Below, in pieces: positions 25,486-34,563 of a stretch of 64,000 nt of DNA. Made by a program: the position numbers and the translations under genes. This DNA is from JAYPHU01 sp038127535. GTDB taxonomy: Bacteria > Pseudomonadota > Alphaproteobacteria > Rhodospirillales > UBA2165. Location: positions 27,731 through 91,730 of the forward strand of contig JAYPHU010000013.1 of assembly GCA_038127535.1 (NCBI GenBank), written 5' to 3'. Below the pieces are notes generated by a model. The model did not search any database and was not told the DNA's origin. It saw only the letters and a list, made by a program, of their open reading frames with translations. The number at the start of each line of letters is the position of its first letter. The stretch's first letter is position 1.

Positions 25486-26781
25486 CTAAAAGAAATTGTG
25501 TACGATTTGCAATGAATTGCCATAACGTTTTTTCAAATTTTTGCGTATTCTCTCGAATAACATCACTTTTTGATTGCAGACAATTATCAAGGTTTTTTCG
25601 AGTTCTTCGGTAGATTTCCTGTCTAGAATATCCGACGCACTGATATCAATATCGCCCATCGACTGACCGGCCAAAGTCTGATTGTCGTCCAAAACGCCAG
25701 TGATGGGTATGCCATTGCTGGTCAATATTCGCGCGGTTGCCTTGCCAATCAGGCCGGTACAATAAAGATAAAGGTCCTCAAATTTGTACTGACCTATTTT
25801 ATCGAGTAGGTCACCAGCAAGTATTTCCCGATAACCGTTTAGGCTGCTTTCAAATCCATCACTCCCCACGCTGAAATTTATGTGTTCCCGATCAAAACCC
25901 TCGACAAGTGTGTCGCTATTACGTTCAAATTTGCCAACTAGTTTTGACAGTAGAGGCACCTCATCCGGCTCATGCATAATTAGCCGAGCCGAGAAAAGAC
26001 TCAACGCATGTTGAATTCTTAACCGCAGAAATTCCTGCCTCGTTTGAGAAAATTGGCGCGATTTGGAGAACTCGCATAGGCTGTCAGCAACCTGTATCAG
26101 AGATAAACTGGCCTCAATATCCATCGATTTCTTGAGGCTGTGGTCGCGCTCTCTGTACCAATAGAATTCCCCGGGGCACAGCGCGAAACTCTGCATTTCG
26201 CATAGCAACCGGGCAACAAACTCCTGATCTTCCGCAATCTTAACATCAAGAAAGAATAGTCCGTTCTCCACAAGAAATGATCGCCGGATGGCATAGTGCC
26301 AGCAGCACTCAGGGTGAAAATTATCTCGATTCAGATGTAAAAGATATGCATCGGGATCTTTGATTGTGGTGGCTGCGCCATCGAACATATACGCATTGGA
26401 GTACTCTCCGTGCTGAGAAATTACCCTGCAGACAACGACGTCCGTATTAGGCTCATTTTCTAACGTGCCCCTAAGCGCATCGAAAGCGCCTTCAAACAAA
26501 CGGTCATCGCTGTCAAGAAATAGGACGAAATCGCCCTGGGCTTCCCGGATCCCGTCATTTCGACTGACTGAAACCCCAAGGTTTGTTCCATGATGAAGCA
26601 CCTGAACATGTTCGTATTTGGCGGCATACTCGTCTGCAAGAACGCCACTATTATCTGTCGAACAGTCATCGACAATTACGATTTCAAAATTGTCGCCCCC
26701 TTGGTCAATTACGCTGTCCAGGCATTCCGCAAGATAGGGTTCTGTATTGTAGGCGGGAATGACTATGCTCAGAAGCGGCAT
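25486..26781 (-). CDS. Family 2 glycosyltransferase with a C-terminal Rossmann-like domain
   Basis: In 431 residues the N-terminal GT-A domain shows LLSIVIPAYNTEPYLAECLD, IVIVDDCSTDNSG and the metal-binding DxD region FLDSDDRLFEGAF. After a helical middle part, residues about 335-430 form a second domain starting DLYLYCTGLIGKATARIL, then GVLDDNQTLAGQSMGDI. This is like the N-terminal nucleotide-fold domain of PglD-type acetyltransferases and recurs at the N-terminus of the neighbouring radical SAM protein. It probably adds a sugar to the surface glycan. It is followed on the same strand by no gene; the radical SAM gene is 30 bases upstream. Confidence 0.85.
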   Translation of the reverse strand: MPLLSIVIPAYNTEPYLAECLDSVIDQGGDNFEIVIVDDCSTDNSGVLADEYAAKYEHVQVLHHGTNLGVSVSRNDGIREAQGDFVLFLDSDDRLFEGAFDALRGTLENEPNTDVVVCRVISQHGEYSNAYMFDGAATTIKDPDAYLLHLNRDNFHPECCWHYAIRRSFLVENGLFFLDVKIAEDQEFVARLLCEMQSFALCPGEFYWYRERDHSLKKSMDIEASLSLIQVADSLCEFSKSRQFSQTRQEFLRLRIQHALSLFSARLIMHEPDEVPLLSKLVGKFERNSDTLVEGFDREHINFSVGSDGFESSLNGYREILAGDLLDKIGQYKFEDLYLYCTGLIGKATARILTSNGIPITGVLDDNQTLAGQSMGDIDISASDILDRKSTEELEKTLIIVCNQKVMLFERIRKNLKKRYGNSLQIVHNFF

Positions 26782-26811
26782 TGAACACCTTACCGATGGC
26801 TTGGGAAGGAT

Positions 26812-28038
26812 TTAAGAAAAAATCTTTTCTAACGGTAGGGGCATCTTGGTCTGCACGCCTGGAGTAACTGCTGGCGTGCGGAAGTCCCGGCCATTGCAAT
26901 AGGTGCAAGCCGTCAAAAACTTCTTACCGTGGAACAGTTCAACCACCTCCTGCCGAAGTGAGCTGGTGTCACCCTGTTCTGCAATCAAATTGATCTCATC
27001 CGTCGGATCGAATGGGATCGCCCCAAGGTTCGTACCGTTTGCCGAGAAGGGACAACGGTAAAGCTTGCCATTGAGAACCGTCATGACGTCACGCACACAA
27101 CATTTTGAGAACATATCAGCAAGGTCTTCGGGTGAACGTTCGCGATATTTGATCCGCCCCGAATCCGTCCACCCTTCGGGCGGCTCGGTCTTGAAGGCGA
27201 TACCTTCGCTCTCCAGCAATTCAACCAGGTGGTCGTGGTTACGGGACAACGCCCCGTAATTAGTAATGCTCAAAAGCACCCTGTCATTTCTCAGACATTC
27301 CAGGTTTTCGTCTTTGGGAACGATGGTGCCATTGGTGTAGACAACAATACTGTCTATCTGGTCGAAGCTCGCCAGCTTGTTGATAGCGACGTGCACCTTC
27401 TTGTTCATGAAAGGCTCACCACCAAGGACCCGCACCTCGCCCACCCGGTCGACAACTGCCATCAGCTGGTCAAGCGCCGTCGAAAGCTCATCCATGTCGC
27501 TGTTTTTAGGCTTCAGGTAGTACTGCATCAGGTTTGAGCAATCGATACATTTCAGCGAACAGGCTTCCGTAACAACAACGTCCATCGCTGCCAGATTCAA
27601 GTGGTCACCTATGATGTTGTCCTGCAGCCGAAGATAAGCGTTGGCGTGAAGTGCTATGCGCCGCTTGATCTGGGGCAACTGGATACTGTGATTTTCCAGG
27701 GAAAAATCGGTCTCGTTAAAGAGAGGCAGGCAGTTGTAGTAATTAGAGACTCCAATGCCGTCGAGTTGCGGCATGATCGAGGTAAAGCTATTGCTCGATA
27801 TGAAGACGTGAACGTTGGCAGGACACTCTTTTAGTTTTTGCGGCGGAATGACCGGCACGCCGAAGTAACGGGTGCCTTGCTTTTGCTTATTGCTGTCACA
27901 GAAATATTGGACATCGACGCCACGCTTCCTCAGGGCATAGAGCGCGAGTTCTCCATAGTCGCTGGCGCCAAATAAAACGACGGGCGCGGATGATGCCTGA
28001 ATGGAGGCCACCAATTCATTGACGTTGTAATTTTGCAT
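26812..28038 (-). CDS. Radical SAM protein with N-terminal Rossmann-like and C-terminal SPASM-like regions
   Basis: The 408-residue protein begins with a nucleotide-fold domain (VVLFGASDYGELALYALRKR, FCDSNKQKQGTRYFGVPV). The radical SAM core has the cluster motif CSLKCIDC with Cys160, Cys164 and Cys167 and the GGEPFMNKK strand. The C-terminal part has further cysteines (CCVRD, YRCPF, CTYCNGRD), as in SPASM/twitch proteins that bind extra iron-sulfur clusters. The reaction is unknown; SPASM members oxidise peptides or sugars. It is probably cotranscribed with the glycosyltransferase downstream. Confidence 0.8.
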   Translation of the reverse strand: MQNYNVNELVASIQASSAPVVLFGASDYGELALYALRKRGVDVQYFCDSNKQKQGTRYFGVPVIPPQKLKECPANVHVFISSNSFTSIMPQLDGIGVSNYYNCLPLFNETDFSLENHSIQLPQIKRRIALHANAYLRLQDNIIGDHLNLAAMDVVVTEACSLKCIDCSNLMQYYLKPKNSDMDELSTALDQLMAVVDRVGEVRVLGGEPFMNKKVHVAINKLASFDQIDSIVVYTNGTIVPKDENLECLRNDRVLLSITNYGALSRNHDHLVELLESEGIAFKTEPPEGWTDSGRIKYRERSPEDLADMFSKCCVRDVMTVLNGKLYRCPFSANGTNLGAIPFDPTDEINLIAEQGDTSSLRQEVVELFHGKKFLTACTYCNGRDFRTPAVTPGVQTKMPLPLEKIFS

Positions 28039-28128
28039 CGGAATTTTGTCCGTTCTTTTCTTAAATCACAGCTTACCACAATTATCTACTGCCATCGAAA
28101 CTTCATACTGTTTTCAGGCTTGGAAAGA

Positions 28129-28150
28129 CTGCCCAGCAGGCAGATTTTTT
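28129..28150 (+). terminator. Terminator-like hairpin without an upstream plus-strand gene
   Basis: CTGCC and GGCAG (28129-28133, 28139-28143) pair around CAGCA and are followed by ATTTTTT. It lies in the divergent region before the methyltransferase-like gene. With no coding gene to terminate, it could be an attenuator in that gene's leader or the end of a small RNA. The stem is short. Confidence 0.35.
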
Positions 28151-28316
28151 CCGATGATTGAACGATAGTCATACCACTCTCTAGTGAATAATCTGTAAAA
28201 ACCGGGAATTTGAATTAGCGGGTCCAGCGCAGGATCAACAATATGCTAACCTTTTGATATTAAGTTGGTGCCTCTTTTATGGAGTCTTCGTTCCTCAAAA
28301 ATAGGCGGGCATCTCC

Positions 28317-29468
28317 TTGCTTGACGTCGAACAATATGACCTGGCGGAAAAAATGGCTCGCCTCGCCGAGCCGCATTATTGGTACGCCGCCCCTCATGGT
28401 CTAGATACGTTCCAATACTATGGCTTTCCAACGCGCGCGAATAATGTCGGCGAGTTGCGGGCGCTTGTAGATGCTTTCCATGAAAGCCGTTTTGACAGTT
28501 TCATGGCGGAACTTGGTGGCATTGATCCACAGGAGACCGATCACCTTATCAAATCTTTAGTCTCGGCAGTGGAGCTTCAACTCCGGCTTTTTCCCAATCG
28601 CCGGCCGGTCATCCCGGTTTCGGCAATGCTGGCGATGCTTTGTCTTCACAGGAAGATGATTGCAATTCGTGGAGATTTTAAAACCGTTTTAGATATCGGA
28701 CCGGGGTGTGGATATACGAGCTTCTTTCTCGGTCGTCACACCCCCCTTCAATCCTATGTGCAAGTCGAGGTATGCCAGTCACTTTACCTATTGCAGTCGG
28801 CGGTCAATGGCCACATCTTTGGCCCCAGCGCTAAGGAAAACGCCTTTCCAGATTTAACGGGCGCAGGTAACTTTTTTGGCGTTACCGTTGCTGGCGACTG
28901 GGAGCATATAGACAGTCCTCCGTTGGCCGGGATGCCTGCCATTTTGCCCAAATGCGAACATATTCCGTGGTGGCGGCTCGGTGAGATCGCTGCGCGGAAA
29001 GGTTCATTTGATATCGTGACGTCAAACGCCAATCTAAACGAATTTAGCGAGACGGCGTTTAACCTGTATCTAAACTTGATCTCGACCACGCTGAATGACG
29101 CGGGACTATTTTTGATTCAATGCTCGGGAGCTGACCGGTACGGTCGTCGCGCTACTTTACCGACTCGGTTGATGGAACATGGGTTGGCCGTCATCCATTT
29201 CTGCTCTGCAGGCGAATCGATCCCTCAATCTGAGGCTGGCGTTCTGGGCCGTGAATTTGCCAAGGACAGCATTTTGGCCGTGAAACGCGGACACCAAGCG
29301 TTCGATGCACACTTCGGCAAGCATATGGATAACTTCAACTTTTTTGGAGACGAAAAGCTAATATCTCGAATGTTTATTTCCGATCCGGGCAATCGCAAAG
29401 TGCTCACAATTGCTGAGATCATTGAGCTGGTGGATCATGAGATAGCCAAGTCGGGTGTTGGCCTGTGA
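28317..29468 (+). CDS. Putative sugar methyltransferase
   Basis: The 383-residue protein holds VLDIGPGCGYTSFFLG at about residue 122, a motif I type S-adenosylmethionine site, within an otherwise unfamiliar frame (N-terminal YWYAAPHGLDTFQYYGF, SFDIVTSNANLNEFSETAFN later). It resembles putative sugar O-methyltransferases of glycan loci. The start is uncertain: TTG at 28317 gives the longest frame, but ATG at 28353 (ARLAEPHYWY) is preceded by GGCGGAAAAA and is a good alternative. Low GC is shared with its neighbours. Confidence 0.6.
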   Translation: MLDVEQYDLAEKMARLAEPHYWYAAPHGLDTFQYYGFPTRANNVGELRALVDAFHESRFDSFMAELGGIDPQETDHLIKSLVSAVELQLRLFPNRRPVIPVSAMLAMLCLHRKMIAIRGDFKTVLDIGPGCGYTSFFLGRHTPLQSYVQVEVCQSLYLLQSAVNGHIFGPSAKENAFPDLTGAGNFFGVTVAGDWEHIDSPPLAGMPAILPKCEHIPWWRLGEIAARKGSFDIVTSNANLNEFSETAFNLYLNLISTTLNDAGLFLIQCSGADRYGRRATLPTRLMEHGLAVIHFCSAGESIPQSEAGVLGREFAKDSILAVKRGHQAFDAHFGKHMDNFNFFGDEKLISRMFISDPGNRKVLTIAEIIELVDHEIAKSGVGL

Positions 29469-29642
29469 GCAATTTATGTGGCTGCAAGATTCTTGAGCAC
29501 GAGGTAACGCCAAAGAAAAGCGAAATGTTTTCGTCGAAAGAACATGCCTATTTGGACACGACTAACCACTGAATTTATACGAAATTACTGTTTCCGGAAA
29601 TTGAACACACCTTAAATCGCCGCCAATTGCGCAGGTAGTGAC

Positions 29643-30920
29643 ATGAAGATTGACGATCAACAAATTGTAGAGCGTGCAAGGAAACTCATTGATTCGGCAA
29701 AGTTCGAGGCTGCCGAAGAATTTCTTTATTTCGCGCTTGAAAACAATAAACTGCTTCACGATGCCTACTATCTGCAAAGCCAATGTTTGGCAAACAAGAG
29801 GGCTCTGCCACCGGCAATTCGATGCATAAACTCCGGCATCACGATTGCCCAGACGCTGAAAGTGGATAACGACGTTCTGCGCACCTACTACGAGCACCTA
29901 AGGGCCTTGGAAGCTGCGAAGGCCGCCCAGCAGTCCGCCGCTGCTGCGGCCGAACTGGCTGCGGCTAGCCAAACCCGAGACGCAATCTCCGGCAGAGCGT
30001 ACTCGCAGATGACAACCGGCGCACCTGCAGAGAGATTTATCGCGTGGATGAACGCCCCGGAAAATCAGGCTACCTTGCCGCTCATTGATGGAACTGATCG
30101 ATACGCCCTGTTCTTCAATCCAAAATGCGGAAGCGGCTCACTGCACACAATTTTCGCTCACCGTACCGGCTTCATCGACGGCATCTTGCAGCTTTTCGGT
30201 AGTGATCAATACTTGCCCGGCTCGGACCCCTATCAACCTCTGTCCGAATATATGCATGAATTCCGCACTAAGTCCTACTACCTATCGCCGTATTTCGAAA
30301 AGCATCGTAACGCCATGGTCTCCTATATTGAGAACGGCGGCGGAAAATCATGGAAGACGTTCAAGTTTGTTAGAAACCCCTACACTCGAATTTTTAGCGG
30401 ATTTCTAACGTTGATGCGGGGTCCGCAAAAGCCAGCCTTCATGGTCAAGGAATATGCCGAGGGTCGGTGCAGTTTCCGCTCCTTTGTCGGCGCCCTGGCG
30501 CGTGAAAAAGAAACCGACGAATGGCGTTTCAATTATGAGGTCGACCATCACGTTAGGCGGCAAGTTTTCGGTTTTGAGCTGAACGATGGATTCGAGTTCG
30601 ATGCCGTATTCAAGATCGAAGACGGGTTCGATAAGGCGTTTTCGAAAATCGATGACATGCTTGGCATTTCTGGAAAACATGCGCTCCCGTCGGCAGATCA
30701 CGATCGCAATCGAACGATATACAATAACGAACATCATCCTGCCGCGGATATAGGCATTTCAAGATCCTGGGCCGATGTCGAATTCACGATAATTGACGCG
30801 GATACAATAATTCCCAACTATCAGCATTTCTACGATGGAACACTTCAGGAAATCGTCTACAAACTCTATGAAGACGACTTCCAGCTATATGGCTATAAAA
30901 AAGAGATCGAAAGGGGCTGA
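29643..30920 (+). CDS. Sulfotransferase with N-terminal TPR-like region
   Basis: The 425-residue protein has a helical, TPR-like N-terminus (about 1-75), an alanine-rich linker, and a sulfotransferase domain: YALFFNPKCGSGSLHTIF is the 5'-phosphosulfate loop, and TFKFVRNPYTRIFSGFLTL the 3'-phosphate block. Family 2-type sulfotransferases act on glycans. The next gene starts 10 bases after its stop, so the two are an operon. Several AT-rich codons suggest the same origin as the flanking genes. Confidence 0.75.
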   Translation: MKIDDQQIVERARKLIDSAKFEAAEEFLYFALENNKLLHDAYYLQSQCLANKRALPPAIRCINSGITIAQTLKVDNDVLRTYYEHLRALEAAKAAQQSAAAAAELAAASQTRDAISGRAYSQMTTGAPAERFIAWMNAPENQATLPLIDGTDRYALFFNPKCGSGSLHTIFAHRTGFIDGILQLFGSDQYLPGSDPYQPLSEYMHEFRTKSYYLSPYFEKHRNAMVSYIENGGGKSWKTFKFVRNPYTRIFSGFLTLMRGPQKPAFMVKEYAEGRCSFRSFVGALAREKETDEWRFNYEVDHHVRRQVFGFELNDGFEFDAVFKIEDGFDKAFSKIDDMLGISGKHALPSADHDRNRTIYNNEHHPAADIGISRSWADVEFTIIDADTIIPNYQHFYDGTLQEIVYKLYEDDFQLYGYKKEIERG

Positions 30921-30930
30921 CGCAATTAAT

Positions 30931-32628
30931 ATGCCCGTACTAGCCCGAGAGAATACTCTAACGTCCTTCTTCGATCTCAAAATCGCGCCGCTGGGCTTCG
31001 ACGTCATTACCTTTCTCATACTATCTGAAATTCATCGCAGACAGACTAAATGCGATGAAATTCATTTCGTGATCGTACCCAATGAATCGACCGGCCTAAA
31101 TGTCTTCGGACACTTAAACCCGTTTGGCGATGATCAAGCGACGTGGCGCATGTTCAACCTGGCCTCCCAGGCAGCGGGGCTGATGGATACTTGCCACGGT
31201 ATGACGATTTGCCCCACTCGCGAGCACGCCCGATCAGTTGTCGCCGCTTCCTCGGGGCCGACCTACCCGAAACAATACGACATAGACAACCCAGCGCCGG
31301 ATTCCTGGATATTTCCGTTAACATTGATGTATGGAAACATGGGCGTAGAAATCCCGTCCCTTACCCCGCCGGCCCAAGCGCTAGAATACGCAGATACCTG
31401 GATAGCGGAGAATGCCGGCGGGCGAAAAGTCATTTCCATCACACTACGCGAGGGCAGCTTCAACGAAGCGAGGAACAGCAACGTCGCCGACTGGGCGAAA
31501 TTTACGGCATGGATCGACAAGGAAACATACTTTCCCGTCGTCCTGCCGGATATCGAAACAGTCACTGAATGGCCGCGGCCGGAATTCGGCGATACCGCTT
31601 TCTTCTGCGAGGCGGTACTGAATTTGCAATTGCGCGCGGCTTTTTACCGGCGGTGCTATCTGAACCTGATCGTCGGTGCTGGTCCCGAGGAATTGCAGCG
31701 CTACGACGGTGGCGCCCGATATATCAAGTTTCGTTCAATCGCTCCCCACGAACTTGAATGGGAGCCATCGCACGCTTTGCGTCATGGCCTTCCGCCGGAC
31801 GGCAGATATCCCTTTTTGACCCCTTATCAGAAAATCGTCCTAGAGCCGGATACATTTACTTTAATCCAGTCTGAGTTTCTAAAGATGGCCGAAAAGATTG
31901 AGGCCAGACCCGAGGATGCATTTGCAGTGCATCCACTCCGGTTCCCCAAGCCGATTGGCTCGGACCACATCATCGACGTGTTCAACCGCTTTGTGGACGG
32001 CGTTCAATACGATCACGCCTTCAAATACATCATAATGTATTTGGGCCTACACCCGGAAGATGATGCGACAAAAACCTTCCTGCGCAAATTCGTTGTCAGA
32101 AACGGAATTGAAGGGGCATTAAAGACGATCGGATCCGTAATCGTCGCCGAATGGCCGGTTGAGCCAATACGGAAACTTTTCGTCGACGCTTACAATGAAG
32201 CCTCCGACGAGTTTGCGTGGGCCGTGTGTATCGCGATGATTGACGTCGGTGTCGGACAAACGGAAACAGCCGAAGAATGGCTCTCCAAGGCCGAACAACT
32301 GGCTTCCGGAGACCCGAGCCGCCAAGCGCAGGTCTCATCTTGTCGCGGTTGGCTAGAACTAGCCGGCGGAATTGCGGTCCGGTCGATAGAACATATCGAA
32401 ACCGCCAATGAGCTCGATCCCTCTCCCGACTTCGGAGCTCAACTCGTCCTCGTTTGGGCGCGCGTCGGAAACATCAAAAAAGCCGGAGAAGCGCTTAACA
32501 ACATCATGGAGACGACAGACGCGGATACACGCGACGAAGTTGCTATTTGGCTTCGTACTGTTACTGCAAACACCGGGCCGCTCGAACAAGTCGTCAAAGT
32601 ACTGCTATCCCATACGGAGACGGGCTAA
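30931..32628 (+). CDS. Uncharacterised TPR-containing glycan-locus protein, copy 1
   Basis: I do not recognise the family. The N-terminal domain of about 370 residues carries FVIVPNESTGLNVFGHLNPF, PLTLMYGNMGVEIPSL, KVISITLREGSFNEARNS, YFPVVLPDIETV and EPSHALRHGLPPDGRYPF. Strand-turn phrases (VISITLREG, FPVVLPDIE) recall GT-B enzymes that bind nucleotide sugars, but no catalytic motif is clear. Residues about 380-566 are TPR-like helices. The ATG at 30931 was preferred because the longer frame would run 86 bases into the preceding sulfotransferase gene. A second copy lies at 34564-36252. It overlaps the B12-type radical SAM gene tail by four bases, tail to tail. Confidence 0.6.
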   Translation: MPVLARENTLTSFFDLKIAPLGFDVITFLILSEIHRRQTKCDEIHFVIVPNESTGLNVFGHLNPFGDDQATWRMFNLASQAAGLMDTCHGMTICPTREHARSVVAASSGPTYPKQYDIDNPAPDSWIFPLTLMYGNMGVEIPSLTPPAQALEYADTWIAENAGGRKVISITLREGSFNEARNSNVADWAKFTAWIDKETYFPVVLPDIETVTEWPRPEFGDTAFFCEAVLNLQLRAAFYRRCYLNLIVGAGPEELQRYDGGARYIKFRSIAPHELEWEPSHALRHGLPPDGRYPFLTPYQKIVLEPDTFTLIQSEFLKMAEKIEARPEDAFAVHPLRFPKPIGSDHIIDVFNRFVDGVQYDHAFKYIIMYLGLHPEDDATKTFLRKFVVRNGIEGALKTIGSVIVAEWPVEPIRKLFVDAYNEASDEFAWAVCIAMIDVGVGQTETAEEWLSKAEQLASGDPSRQAQVSSCRGWLELAGGIAVRSIEHIETANELDPSPDFGAQLVLVWARVGNIKKAGEALNNIMETTDADTRDEVAIWLRTVTANTGPLEQVVKVLLSHTETG

Positions 32629-34247
32629 GCGCCTTCGGTCTGCATTTGCACCTTATCCGGCTGAACAACCCGCTTCTGGTGCCTCGGCGTCGATAAACTG
32701 CCGAAATAGCCTTCGCGACCTTGTACCAAGTCCCGCACTTGGATCATCCAGTGACGAACGTAGTGTTGGATCGCTGGGAACAAATAATGGAATTGGCTGG
32801 GGCGAGGGAAACCGGCAAGGAAGCGTGCCATGTTTAGTGTGAAATGGACGTAGCTCACCATCGCGTCTTTTGAGGTAAATTCGCTCATATTCACATCATG
32901 GGTCGCCGCCATGGCAAGGGCGATCTTGATCTTGCTACCGGCGGGGACTTCCATATTTTCTTCGCCACCCAGTGAATTGAGATAGGCCTCCTCGTTGGCG
33001 ATGACACCTTCGCGCACGGCCAAATCATAGAGCTCCGACGTCGGCGAGGGCAGGAATATGGTCCAGCCGAAACCAGAAGTACCAAGCTTTCCCTTTTTTG
33101 CCAGGCGTTGCTTTTGTTTGTAAGCCCATTTGGAAATCTGAGTCATGAACTTACGTGTCTCGTCCATGGTCTTTCTGTTTTCACCGGGCGTTCCAAAGAC
33201 AAAGTTTCCCCAAATTACCATGTCCGACTGCAGTGCATCGTGGATACGATCGCGGGTCTCACGCATCTTCTGCATCGGGCGCTTCATATTGACGAGCATT
33301 TTTTCACTACCGGTCTCGAAGCCGAACAGACTCACCGTGACACCATGCTCGTACAAACGCTGATACATCTCCTGGTCCCCGAAGGTCGGTCGAAGCTCTG
33401 CGCAAATCTCAAAATCGGAACCGCGCGCCTTATATGTTTCGCAGTAGGAGTCGACATCATCTGGGCGCAAAAACATATTTGTATCGAAGTTGTAGAAGCC
33501 GGGCGCTTTGTATCGATCGATCAGGTATTCGACCTCATCGAACCATCCATCCCATTCCCGGCGCAAAAACTTCGAACCGTATAAATGCCCACAATACGTA
33601 CACGCGAAGGGACACCCCCGTGAAAGCAGGAGCGGAAATCCTTTCACCGGCACATCGGTCATGGAATTCAAATAGTGGACGAGTTCATGCAACTGGTCAT
33701 CGAAGAATTCAAAATCCGGTCGCTCTTGAATTTGGAACTCGGATTTTGACATTAACGATCGGTAATCGTTGCGAACGACCCGATCGCGTTTGCGATCACG
33801 GAAGGTTATGCCCTGCACCTCATGCAACGCCGTTTCGTCCTGTTCTATACAATCGAGCAACTGCGGCAGGATATGTTCACCCTCGGCACCGGTCGCGACA
33901 ATATCGACCTCCGTATTGGCCATCAAAACATCGTCGTTGCCGGCAATTACGCCGCCAACAACGATGACAGCATCCTTGCGTCGAGCGCGTATCTGCTCAG
34001 CCAGCGCTTTAATATGTGGATAGTGATGCGACCAGCCGCTGATACCGAACACTCGGCCTTCGAGGCGGTCAACTCGATCCATGATCTCATCGAAGTCGAG
34101 CTTATGCATATGCGTATCGACCAGATCAAAGGTGTGTGAGGTTTTACGCAATCCACCCATAATAACTGGGTATGCATAGGGAAACTTAGTGATGCGCCCT
34201 TCTGGGTCTTTGGGTTCGGCGATGCCGATAAGGTGTATATGAGTCAT
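32625..34247 (-). CDS. Radical SAM protein with N-terminal B12-binding-like region, copy 1
   Basis: The 540-residue protein has an N-terminal Rossmann-like region (residues about 35-150: GRVFGISGWSHHYPHIKALA, DAVIVVGGVIAGND, VDIVATGAEGEHILPQLLD) as in cobalamin-binding radical SAM enzymes. The cluster motif is RGCPFACTYCGHLYG with Cys212, Cys216 and Cys219. A C-terminal helical region follows, as in the B12-binding radical SAM/DUF4080 kind. These enzymes often methylate unactivated carbons or phosphinates. It stands between two paralogous genes in opposite orientation. Substrate unknown. Confidence 0.8.
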   Translation of the reverse strand: MTHIHLIGIAEPKDPEGRITKFPYAYPVIMGGLRKTSHTFDLVDTHMHKLDFDEIMDRVDRLEGRVFGISGWSHHYPHIKALAEQIRARRKDAVIVVGGVIAGNDDVLMANTEVDIVATGAEGEHILPQLLDCIEQDETALHEVQGITFRDRKRDRVVRNDYRSLMSKSEFQIQERPDFEFFDDQLHELVHYLNSMTDVPVKGFPLLLSRGCPFACTYCGHLYGSKFLRREWDGWFDEVEYLIDRYKAPGFYNFDTNMFLRPDDVDSYCETYKARGSDFEICAELRPTFGDQEMYQRLYEHGVTVSLFGFETGSEKMLVNMKRPMQKMRETRDRIHDALQSDMVIWGNFVFGTPGENRKTMDETRKFMTQISKWAYKQKQRLAKKGKLGTSGFGWTIFLPSPTSELYDLAVREGVIANEEAYLNSLGGEENMEVPAGSKIKIALAMAATHDVNMSEFTSKDAMVSYVHFTLNMARFLAGFPRPSQFHYLFPAIQHYVRHWMIQVRDLVQGREGYFGSLSTPRHQKRVVQPDKVQMQTEGA

Positions 34248-34563
34248 TTCTGCTGCCTAGGTTATCCATTGCAATTCTTGATTTGGAATTTTGGCATTCT
34301 ACCGTACCTTGGTATCACATTGGTTAACGCCGGTAAGTTATACGAAAGCATAGCACCTGAAATTCCAAGATGGGTGGTTAAATTATTTATTCATTTTAGT
34401 AGCTTACAGCACACATCGAAATAAATTCAAAATACTCCGTCGCCGAATCTTATCATGTGGCAAGGACGAGAGTTTCTTTTAGGCTTAACTTAACCCCAAT
34501 CTAGGATATTGGCATCTTAATGCCTTGGCATTGAAACGATCAGAGATACATTTCAGCTTCCCC
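34248..34563. other. AT-rich divergent intergenic region
   Basis: This stretch of about 316 bases separates the radical SAM gene (minus) and copy 2 of the TPR protein (plus). It holds TTGGAATTT (34283-34291) with its inverted copy AAATTCCAA (34360-34368), and a small hairpin GGCAT-CTTA-ATGCC (34511-34524) just before the plus-strand gene. No gene is seen. Promoters for both genes must lie here. Confidence 0.5.

Noticed and set aside
28279..28281. ATG at 28279 as start of the methyltransferase-like gene
   Set aside because: It is in a different frame from the protein and cannot be joined to it without an indel.
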